Source: Chitinophagaceae bacterium UBA1930
GTDB taxonomy: Bacteria > Bacteroidota > Bacteroidia > Chitinophagales > Chitinophagaceae
Length of the DNA: 64,000 bases
Reading direction: 5' to 3'
NCBI GenBank assembly: GCA_002337145.1
Contig: DDFK01000001.1
Location: forward strand, 1,085,501-1,149,500
A model generated the notes under the pieces. That model did no database searches. It was not told where the DNA came from and was given only the letters and a program-made list of their open reading frames with translations. This document shows, one piece after another, positions 51,451 through 58,702 of the stretch; position 1 is the stretch's first letter, and every line of letters starts with the position of its first letter. A program made the position numbers and the translations under genes.

Positions 51451-52665
51451 TCATCTCCTGCTCGCTATCAACAAACTCAAATCCGTAAATTTCAAATCAA
51501 ATTTCTGGCTGATGTAAAAATCGGTCAGTGCCCCTTTAAATATGTAAATGCCTTCACGCATGTTAAAGTTGTGCCATACAATTTCGTCCATGCCACCTTC
51601 ATCGCTTATCTGCAAAAGCAACGGCATCAATACATTGCTGATGGCCTGGCTGGCGGTACGTGCAAAGCCACTGGGTATATTGGGTACGCAATAATGTATT
51701 ACATCATGCTTTAAAAAAGTGGGATTTTCATGGCTGGTCAGCTCGCTGGTTTCAAAGCAACCACCACGGTCAATGGCCACATCCAGTATAATACTGCCCG
51801 GCCGCATGGCAGCCACCATTTCTTCCGTAACAACAACTGGTGCACGGCCAAATTCATTGCTCATGGCACCAATGGCCACCTCGCAGGAACGCAATTGTTT
51901 GGCCAATATTTTAGGTTCCAGCACACTGGTCCATACACGCTGACCAAGGTTGTTCTGCAACTGTTTTAATCGGTACACATTGTTGTCAAACACTTTTACG
52001 CTTGCACCCAATGCCAAAGCATTCCTGGTTGCCACTTCGCCTACAATGCCTGCACCAATTACCACCACTTTTGTGGGCGGTATACCGCTAATGCTACCTA
52101 ACAACACACCTTTGCCCTTGTTGAAGCTGCTTAGGTACTGACCCGCAATCAGCATCAATGCACTGCCTGCAATTTCGCTCATGCTGCGTACAATGGGGTA
52201 AGTGCCGCTATCGTCTTTGAGGTTCTCATAGCTCAATGCGGTAACCTTACGTTCCATCATTTTTTCTACAATCTCTTTCTTTAAAGCAGAGTAGTGAATG
52301 GGTGAAATAATCGTTTGGTTCAACTGCAGTAAAGACAGGTCCTCATCAACAATGGGTGCACTCTTTACCAGTATAGGTGCCTTGAAAACATCTTCCCTAT
52401 TGTACACAATATTGGCACCAGCCTCACTATAATCCTTGTCCTTATAATGGCTGCCCTCGCCGGCATTATGTTCTACCGTAACGGTATGCCCATTGCTTAC
52501 CAGCACACCTACCGCATCCGGGCTTAGCCCGATCCTGTTTTCTTGGAAAGCAATTTCTTTGGGTATGCCAATATGCATTTTTGCACCCGAAGGTTTTATA
52601 TCCAAAGTCTCTTCCAATGTTTCGTAGCTGAACGATGTGGAAATAACAGGTTTGCTTGTGGCCAT
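51451..52665 (-). CDS. ald: Alanine dehydrogenase family protein
   Basis: The 404-residue protein has the AlaDH/PNT N-terminal substrate domain (MHIGIPKEIAFQENRIGLSPDAV, starting near residue 30) and the Rossmann NAD-binding domain with GAGIVGEVATRNALALGASVKVFD near 200-225. The end of the domain (SIILDVAIDRGGCFETSE, VPNIPSGFARTASQAISN) matches alanine dehydrogenases, which interconvert alanine and pyruvate plus ammonia. About 28 extra residues precede the usual start, as in other Bacteroidota members. It lies 51 bases downstream of tsaE on the same strand and may be co-transcribed with it. Confidence 0.9.
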   Translation of the reverse strand: MATSKPVISTSFSYETLEETLDIKPSGAKMHIGIPKEIAFQENRIGLSPDAVGVLVSNGHTVTVEHNAGEGSHYKDKDYSEAGANIVYNREDVFKAPILVKSAPIVDEDLSLLQLNQTIISPIHYSALKKEIVEKMMERKVTALSYENLKDDSGTYPIVRSMSEIAGSALMLIAGQYLSSFNKGKGVLLGSISGIPPTKVVVIGAGIVGEVATRNALALGASVKVFDNNVYRLKQLQNNLGQRVWTSVLEPKILAKQLRSCEVAIGAMSNEFGRAPVVVTEEMVAAMRPGSIILDVAIDRGGCFETSELTSHENPTFLKHDVIHYCVPNIPSGFARTASQAISNVLMPLLLQISDEGGMDEIVWHNFNMREGIYIFKGALTDFYISQKFDLKFTDLSLLIASRR

Positions 52666-52716
52666 TACTTGTACTTGTAGGTTGAATGATAAAATTACTT
52701 TTATTTGGGCAAACTC

Positions 52717-53139
52717 CTATTCCTCATCCTGCGGTGTGAATATCCTTCTGGTTGCTGCATCCAAAACCTCTATATGGATATGCAATGTATCATCGGGCAA
52801 TAGGCCGGCAGCCTTTTCAGGCCACTCCACCAAACAGAAACCACCGCTCAGCAATGTGTCTTCTACACCCGCCTGCATGGCTTCCTCCTCATCCTTTAAA
52901 CGGTACCAGTCCATATGATAAACGGTTCCGGCAACCGGGCTTTGATATTCATTGATGATGGCAAAAGTGGGGCTGCTGATTGCATCTGTCACTTCCAGCG
53001 CCTCGCAAAGTGCATGTACAAATGTTGTTTTGCCCGCACCCATTGGTGCATGCAGGGCCCATATTTTATGCTGCTTGTTTTTTTTCCAAATGGCCTGGGC
53101 CACCTGTTTTATCTGTGCCAACTGAAAAATTGCATCCAT
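52717..53139 (-). CDS. tsaE: tRNA threonylcarbamoyladenosine biosynthesis ATPase TsaE
   Basis: The start is the ATG at 53139 (MDAIFQLAQIKQVAQAI), giving 140 residues; an in-frame ATG at 53217 is upstream of the promoter box and unlikely. Walker A is APMGAGKTTF (G34-K37-T38), SSPTFAIINEY near 60-70 is the family's switch segment, and VYHMDWYRLKDEEEA near 78-92 and LVEWPEKA near 108-115 are TsaE signatures. TsaE acts with TsaB and TsaD to make t6A37 in tRNA. The -7 box TATCTTTG on the minus strand ends four bases before the start codon. Confidence 0.95.
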   Translation of the reverse strand: MDAIFQLAQIKQVAQAIWKKNKQHKIWALHAPMGAGKTTFVHALCEALEVTDAISSPTFAIINEYQSPVAGTVYHMDWYRLKDEEEAMQAGVEDTLLSGGFCLVEWPEKAAGLLPDDTLHIHIEVLDAATRRIFTPQDEE

Positions 53140-53143
53140 AGGG

Positions 53144-53151
53144 CAAAGATA
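53144..53151 (-). promoter_or_regulatory. Candidate -7 promoter element of tsaE
   Basis: TATCTTTG on the minus strand is an exact TAnnTTTG match ending four bases before the tsaE ATG. A TTG at 53174-53176 lies 22 bases upstream, slightly longer than the usual spacing. Confidence 0.5.
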
Positions 53152-53315
53152 AATTCCACAACCCGAAAGATGCCAATTTTTAGTAAGGGGTAAATTTGTT
53201 GGTGCAACTAGGCTCATCCCCTCTTTGGAGGGGCAAAAGTGAACATAAATTATTGATGCTTTTGAAAGGGGTGGGTAATACTATGTAAGCAAAGTTCAAC
53301 GATGTGCAATAGTAC

Positions 53316-53328
53316 ATGGGTGCGACGC
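53316..53328 (-). repeat. Dispersed intergenic repeat, GCGTCGCACCCAT type
   Basis: An exact copy of the 13-mer on the minus strand, followed there by GTACTATTGCACATCGTTGAAC. It lies in the divergent region between tsaE and the copper ATPase gene. Confidence 0.7.
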
Positions 53329-53376
53329 CAGTAAAGTGGAAGCATGATTTAAAGCCGGTTACCTAAAAAATAGAAC

Positions 53377-55533
53377 ATGGAAAAAGTAAACATAAAAGTA
53401 AGCGGAATGGACTGTGCCACCTGTGCATTGTCCATAACCAAATACCTGCAAAAAGAAGGGCTGCAAAACGTGAAAGTGAATTTTGTAAGCGGAGATGTGA
53501 GCTATGAAAAAACTGGCGAAATAAATGTGGAGAAAATTGAGAAAGGCATTGAAAGCCTGGGTTACCATGTGGCCGGAGAAGACCATCATGACCATGCAGG
53601 CCACAACCATGCCGACCATGCAAGCAATGCATCGCCCATATTACCATTCTTAAAAAACCATTGGCATAGGTTCATATTTTGCATGGTATTCACGCTGCCA
53701 TTGTTTGTGGCACATATCATACATATTCATGCATTGATGAACGAGTATGTGCAACTGGCGTTAACAATACCCGTGTTCATCGTGGGTATGGATTTTTTTG
53801 GACGAAGTGCCTTACGCAGTACATTAAAGGGCATTCCCAACATGAATGTATTGGTAACACTTGGAGCCGTTTCGGCATTTGGTTACAGCATTTACGGAAT
53901 GGCTATTGGCAAAGCACATGAGTTCATGTTTTTTGAAAGTACCGCTACCATTATAACACTGGTGTTCCTGGGTAATTTTTTGGAAGAACGTACCATTGAA
54001 AAAACACAGGAATCTTTAAAGCAATTGGCCGTATCTAAAAAGATCATGGCCAACATGATTGCTTATGATGCGGAACACAACGAACATATTTTTCCTATTG
54101 AAAGCAAAGACCTTAAAGTGGGTGACTTGTTGCTGATAAAAAGCGGCGAGTATGTACCTATGGACTGCAAGATATTATCCGGTGAAGTGGATGTGAACGA
54201 GGCTATTATTACAGGTGAAAGTGTACCCATTCATAAAGTGATGAAAGATGGACTGATTGGCGGCAGCATTGTGGAAAGCGGCAACGTAAAAGCAATGGTT
54301 ACCGCTGCCGGAGAAGACACTGTGCTGGCCAACATCATAAAAATGGTACAGGATGCACAAACAGAAAAACCGCCCATGCAACAATTGGCCGATAAGATCA
54401 GCGGCATTTTTGTACCAACCATTTTAGGCATTGCCATACTGACCGTATTAGGCAACTATTTTGTGGCCCATGTAACATTTGCTGAAAGCCTGTTAAGGGC
54501 AATTGCCGTTTTGGTAATTGCCTGCCCTTGTGCCATGGGGCTTGCAACGCCTGCTGCCATTGCCGTTGGCCTGGGACGTGCAGCCAAGCATGGTATATTG
54601 TTCAAGAATGCCAAAAGCCTGGAAGTGTTTAAAGACATTAAGCAAGTAGTGTTTGATAAAACAGGAACATTGACAACCGGGAAGTTTCAGGTTGCAGGTT
54701 TCAAGTTTGAAGTTGGTAGCGAAGAAGAATTTAAACGGATGGTGTATTCAATGGAAAAATACTCCAACCACCCTATTGCCAAAGCTATTGCCAGCGAATG
54801 GAAAATAAAAGATGATATACGTTGGGCAAAGATTGAAGAAGTGAAAGGCTTTGGTATGAAAGCTATTGATAAAGAAGGCAACGGGTATGCTGCATCGTCT
54901 TACAAAGGTGTTGAACAGTTAACCAAAGAAGACCAGCACAATATCTATATCACAAAAAATGGTGCATTGATTGGCTGGGTTGATGTTGCTGATGAAATAA
55001 GGGAAGAAGCAAAACAGATTATTACAATGCTTCATACAAAGAACATCAAGACTGTTTTGTTGAGTGGCGATAAAAAAGAAAAATGCGATGCCGTTGCCAA
55101 ACAGTTAAACATTGATGAAGTATATGCAGAGCAAACACCCGAACAAAAGATAGAACAAGTTGGAGCATTTACAGCACAGATGCCAACCGCAATGGTGGGT
55201 GACGGCATTAACGATGCCCCTGCTTTGGCCAAAGCCACCGTTGGTATTTCATTAAGCGATGCATCGCAAATAGCGGTACAAAGTGCACAGGTTATTTTAA
55301 TGCATCATGGGTTAAAGAACCTGCCAATGGCATTGGGATTAGGCAAGCACACGTATATCACTATTAAAGAGAATCTGTTTTGGGCCTTTGCCTACAACAT
55401 AGTGGCAGTACCTGTTGCAGCGTTTGGGCTATTGGGTACGTATGGCCCAACGTATGGTGCATTGATTATGGGATTAAGCGATGTTGTACTGGCCGTTAAT
55501 AGCATCAAACTAAAATGGAAAAAAGTGCTGTAG
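53377..55533 (+). CDS. Copper-type heavy-metal P-type ATPase (P1B-1)
   Basis: The 718-residue pump has an N-terminal heavy-metal-associated domain with C13-x2-C16 (GMDCATCALSI), a His/Asp-rich linker at about 68-83 (EDHHDHAGHNHADHASN) and P1B membrane helices. Actuator TGES, transmembrane metal site CPC at 383-385 (IACPCAMGLATPAA), phosphorylated D427 (FDKTGTLTTG), the HP motif (SNHPIAKAIA) and GDGINDAPALA near 608 are present. The CPC motif and the C-terminal YN...NSIK elements indicate Cu(I) export. The AraC-type gene downstream is convergent and not an obvious copper sensor. A simple repeat is translated just after the phosphorylation site. Confidence 0.95.
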   Translation: MEKVNIKVSGMDCATCALSITKYLQKEGLQNVKVNFVSGDVSYEKTGEINVEKIEKGIESLGYHVAGEDHHDHAGHNHADHASNASPILPFLKNHWHRFIFCMVFTLPLFVAHIIHIHALMNEYVQLALTIPVFIVGMDFFGRSALRSTLKGIPNMNVLVTLGAVSAFGYSIYGMAIGKAHEFMFFESTATIITLVFLGNFLEERTIEKTQESLKQLAVSKKIMANMIAYDAEHNEHIFPIESKDLKVGDLLLIKSGEYVPMDCKILSGEVDVNEAIITGESVPIHKVMKDGLIGGSIVESGNVKAMVTAAGEDTVLANIIKMVQDAQTEKPPMQQLADKISGIFVPTILGIAILTVLGNYFVAHVTFAESLLRAIAVLVIACPCAMGLATPAAIAVGLGRAAKHGILFKNAKSLEVFKDIKQVVFDKTGTLTTGKFQVAGFKFEVGSEEEFKRMVYSMEKYSNHPIAKAIASEWKIKDDIRWAKIEEVKGFGMKAIDKEGNGYAASSYKGVEQLTKEDQHNIYITKNGALIGWVDVADEIREEAKQIITMLHTKNIKTVLLSGDKKEKCDAVAKQLNIDEVYAEQTPEQKIEQVGAFTAQMPTAMVGDGINDAPALAKATVGISLSDASQIAVQSAQVILMHHGLKNLPMALGLGKHTYITIKENLFWAFAYNIVAVPVAAFGLLGTYGPTYGALIMGLSDVVLAVNSIKLKWKKVL
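54682..54714. repeat. AAGTTTCAGG-type simple repeat inside the copper ATPase gene
   Basis: Near-tandem units (AAGTTTCAGGTTGCAGGTTT and onward to TTTGAAGTT) encode KFQVAGFKFEV at the start of the nucleotide-binding domain. It is the same repeat text as in the BatD-like gene, in the opposite orientation. Confidence 0.65.
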
Positions 55534-55538
55534 GCTTC

Positions 55539-56459
55539 TTAATAACATACCGATTGATAAACACCTGGCGTTATACCTTCGGCTTTTTTAAAAAGTCGGA
55601 CAAAATAATTCACATCGCTAAAACCGCATTGCAAACTTACGTCGCCAATACTGTTCTTATGGTTGGTCAATAATTGCTTGGCCAGTTTTATACGCTCTTG
55701 GTTAATATAGTCCAACGGCGTTATGCCAAACTGTTCCTTGAACCATTTAAAAAACATGTTACGGCTAAGACATGCTTTTCTGCTCAACACATCAATGGCA
55801 ATTTTTTCGGTAAGATGCTGCTGTATATAATCCAGCACATGATGCAAACGGCTGCTATTGCTGTTCAATGCCGCCTGTTGCGAAACCAGTTGCAAACATT
55901 GGCTCTGCATTAAACGGATCAATAATTCTTTTAAGTTTAAATCTGCATAAATATTCTTCGCAACATCCTTGCTGCTGCAAATGCTGATGAGTTTGTTCAG
56001 CGATCCGGCAATATCGTTGTTGTTATCAAAATGGTATTGGTTAAACTGTAGTTGCCAATCATATTTCTCATCACCTGTATTGTAGTAATTATTCAGGTAA
56101 TGCAAAGTGCTGTCAACATACGTTGAATCGACCGTTAATGCAATACATTGAGAAGGGTTCTTCTCTTCCGCTTCGGGAAAATCGATTACCATAGTTGCAT
56201 TGGCTGGAACAATAACGGTTTCGCCAGGCATATAATCAAAAGCTGGGTCATCAAACAGATGCATGATTTTCTTGCCCCGCACCATTCCTGTAACCACCAG
56301 GTCAGTAAACGTTAGCGGTACTTGATAGGCTTGCTGGTACGATTCAAAAACATTCAGTTCGCAATTGTTCAAATTAAACACACGCCTGTTCTCTACCAAC
56401 GTTTGCAGGTATTTGGGATGTGTCAGTTCAATATTGTTCAAATGCTTTTTAACAGGCAT
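55539..56459 (-). CDS. AraC-family transcriptional regulator
   Basis: The 306-residue protein has an N-terminal ligand-binding region (about 1-190) resembling the AraC-type N-terminal domain, with GMVRGKKIMHLFDDPAFDYMPGETVIVPANATMVID suggesting a cupin. The C-terminal double helix-turn-helix is at about 205-303 (LTEKIAIDVLSRKACLSRNMFFKWFKEQFGITPLDYINQERI and IGDVSLQCGFSDVNYFVRLFKKAEGITPGVYQ). It is divergent from the aldehyde dehydrogenase gene, with a 155-base shared upstream region. In other bacteria ALDH-DUF779 pairs are often next to an AraC regulator, so it probably controls them. Its end is five bases from the convergent copper ATPase gene. Confidence 0.93.
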   Translation of the reverse strand: MPVKKHLNNIELTHPKYLQTLVENRRVFNLNNCELNVFESYQQAYQVPLTFTDLVVTGMVRGKKIMHLFDDPAFDYMPGETVIVPANATMVIDFPEAEEKNPSQCIALTVDSTYVDSTLHYLNNYYNTGDEKYDWQLQFNQYHFDNNNDIAGSLNKLISICSSKDVAKNIYADLNLKELLIRLMQSQCLQLVSQQAALNSNSSRLHHVLDYIQQHLTEKIAIDVLSRKACLSRNMFFKWFKEQFGITPLDYINQERIKLAKQLLTNHKNSIGDVSLQCGFSDVNYFVRLFKKAEGITPGVYQSVCY

Positions 56460-56614
56460 GGCAACGGCTTAATCGCTAAACAAGTTTACTGCATTTTTAT
56501 GTACCTGTTTTGTTAATGGTACAATTGTGCTATAAATAAGTACGATAGTTATCATCAATAGCAAAATTGTTTACAAGCTTAGCACAATTATTTAACGATT
56601 AAAACGCTTGAACC

Positions 56615-58150
56615 ATGAGTACAGTTACAGAGGCCAAACCTGCTGCATCAACTATTGCAGCTAGGCCAGCATTCAAATCAAAATACGACCATTATATTGG
56701 CGGCGAATGGGTGGCACCCAGCAGCGGTGAATACTTCGACAATATTTCTCCATTGGATGGAAAAGTATTTACACAGGCTGCCCGTGGCAATGCACAAGAC
56801 ATAGAAAAAGCCATAGCCGCAGCCCATACCGCTTTTGAAACATGGGGCAAATCAGGTGCAGCTTACCGCAGCAACCTGTTATTAAAAATTGCACAGATCA
56901 TAGAAGACAATTTAGAATATCTAGCCATTGTAGAAACAATCGACAACGGCAAGGCCATCAGGGAAACACGTGCTGCCGACCTTCCATTGGTGATTGACCA
57001 TTTCCGCTATTTTGCAGGTGTGCTGCGTAGCGAAGAAGGCACCATCAGTGAGCATGATGAAACAACTGTGAGCATTAATTTACATGAACCTATTGGTGTG
57101 GTTGGACAGATCATTCCCTGGAATTTCCCACTGCTAATGGCCACTTGGAAAATAGCACCGGCATTGGCCGCAGGCTGCTGCATTGTGGTGAAGCCAGCAG
57201 AGCAAACGCCTACCAGCATCATGTGTTTAATGGAACTGATTGGCGATGTGTTGCCTAAAGGTGTGCTGAATATTGTTACAGGTTTTGGTGTGGAAGCGGG
57301 CAAGCCATTGGCACAATCGCCCAATGTAAACAAAGTGGCATTTACCGGCGAAACAACTACCGGTCGTTTAATTATGCAATACGCTTCAGAAAATTTGATT
57401 CCTGTTACGATGGAACTGGGCGGCAAAAGTCCCAACATATTTTTTGAATCTGTTGCCGATGCCGATGATGACTTTTTTGACAAAGCCGTTGAAGGTGCAG
57501 TCATGTTTGCTTTGAACTCCGGCGAAATATGCACCTGCCCCAGCAGGATACTGGTACATGAAAACATCTATGAAAAATTCATGAAAAAAGTTATCCAACG
57601 CACGAATGCCATTAAGCTGGGCAACCCATTGGCAGCCGATACCATGATGGGTGCACAGGCTTCCGAAGACCAGTACAATAAAATTTTAAGCTACCTCGAT
57701 ATTGGCAAACAAGAAGGTGCACAGGTGCTGACAGGTGGCGAAGCCTTTCATCAAAACAGCGGGTTGGAACATGGCTATTACATTAAGCCAACCATTTTTA
57801 AAGGCCATAACAAGATGCGTATTTTTCAGGAAGAAATTTTTGGCCCGGTTGTTTGCGTAACCACTTTTAAAACCACCGAAGAAGCCATTGCCATTGCCAA
57901 CGATACATTGTATGGTTTGGGTGCAGGCGTTTGGACACGTGATGCACACGAACTGTACCAGGTACCACGTGCCATACAGGCCGGCCGTGTTTGGGTAAAC
58001 TGCTACCATGCCTACCCCGCACATGCTCCGTTTGGTGGTTACAAAAAATCGGGCTTTGGCAGGGAAACACATAAGATGATGCTGAACCATTATCGCCAAA
58101 CAAAAAATATGCTCGTGTCTTACAGCAAACAAAAGCTCGGTTTCTTTTAA
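56615..58150 (+). CDS. NAD(P)-dependent aldehyde dehydrogenase (ExaC/AldB-like)
   Basis: The 511-residue enzyme belongs to the acetaldehyde/aliphatic aldehyde dehydrogenase branch. IIPWNFPLLMATWKIAPALAAGC near 163-185 binds NAD, the catalytic Glu is in TMELGGKSPN (near 270), and the nucleophile is C306 in NSGEICTCPSR. The second Cys of CTCPS is shared with the ExaC/AldB group, and the C-terminal HMMLNHYRQTKNMLVSYS-like end is typical. It should oxidise short-chain aldehydes to acids in the cytosol. It is grouped with the divergent AraC gene and the following DUF779 gene. Confidence 0.95.
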   Translation: MSTVTEAKPAASTIAARPAFKSKYDHYIGGEWVAPSSGEYFDNISPLDGKVFTQAARGNAQDIEKAIAAAHTAFETWGKSGAAYRSNLLLKIAQIIEDNLEYLAIVETIDNGKAIRETRAADLPLVIDHFRYFAGVLRSEEGTISEHDETTVSINLHEPIGVVGQIIPWNFPLLMATWKIAPALAAGCCIVVKPAEQTPTSIMCLMELIGDVLPKGVLNIVTGFGVEAGKPLAQSPNVNKVAFTGETTTGRLIMQYASENLIPVTMELGGKSPNIFFESVADADDDFFDKAVEGAVMFALNSGEICTCPSRILVHENIYEKFMKKVIQRTNAIKLGNPLAADTMMGAQASEDQYNKILSYLDIGKQEGAQVLTGGEAFHQNSGLEHGYYIKPTIFKGHNKMRIFQEEIFGPVVCVTTFKTTEEAIAIANDTLYGLGAGVWTRDAHELYQVPRAIQAGRVWVNCYHAYPAHAPFGGYKKSGFGRETHKMMLNHYRQTKNMLVSYSKQKLGFF

Positions 58151-58278
58151 TGGACGATAATGTGGTGACCAGCTTTGGCAATATGCATGTGGCTTCAGTG
58201 GCGACGCTCCATTCAACCACATAACATGGCTCAACTTTTTTCACCATACAGATCAGTGTAGTAAGGTTTGTTTACATA

Positions 58279-58307
58279 GGCCGTATCAATATATGGTACG
58301 GCCTTTT
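58279..58307 (+). terminator. Probable terminator between the ALDH and DUF779 genes
   Basis: A ten-bp stem (GGCCGTATCA with one wobble in its partner) with an ATATA loop is followed by TTTTATTT. It lies 129 bases after the ALDH stop and 12 bases before the DUF779 start, so it may attenuate rather than fully separate the two genes. Confidence 0.65.
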
Positions 58308-58318
58308 ATTTGATTGTT

Positions 58319-58702
58319 ATGACAAAGAGAATATTGATAACACCAGCGGCAGAAGCCGTGGTTGAACAATTGAAAAAAATACATGGAAATTTGATGTTCC
58401 ACCAAAGTGGCGGCTGCTGCGATGGCAGCCAACCGATGTGCTTTGCAGAAGGCGATTTCAAACTCGGCAATATTGATGTTTGCTTAGGCGAGGTTGCAGG
58501 CTGCAAATTCTATATGGCGGCCGACCAGTTTGAATACTGGAAACATACGCAACTAACCTTGGACATCACCAAAGGAAGAGGTAGTAGTTTTTCTTTAGAG
58601 ATACCAATGGGTTTGCGTTTTTATATTCAATCAAGAATATTTACCGATGCTGAATTACAAGAGTTGGAAGGACAACCTATTGCATCTTATGAAAACAGGT
58701 AA
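58319..58702 (+). CDS. DUF779 protein associated with aldehyde dehydrogenase
   Basis: The 127-residue protein starts at the ATG at 58319 (MTKRILITPAAEAVVEQL). It has the DUF779 signatures FHQSGGCCDGSQPMC (about 27-41), with conserved cysteines, GEVAGCKFYM and KGRGSSFSLEIPMGLRFYIQSR. The family is typically encoded next to ExaC/AldB-type aldehyde dehydrogenases, as here. Its role is not established; the cysteine-rich motif suggests metal or redox chemistry, which is an inference. Its last 16 bases overlap the end of the convergent SNF2 gene. Confidence 0.92.
   Translation: MTKRILITPAAEAVVEQLKKIHGNLMFHQSGGCCDGSQPMCFAEGDFKLGNIDVCLGEVAGCKFYMAADQFEYWKHTQLTLDITKGRGSSFSLEIPMGLRFYIQSRIFTDAELQELEGQPIASYENR

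Noticed and set aside
27101..53328. CRISPR array made of the GCGTCGCACCCAT repeats
   Set aside because: The copies are kilobases apart, occur on both strands and have no regular spacers or cas genes.
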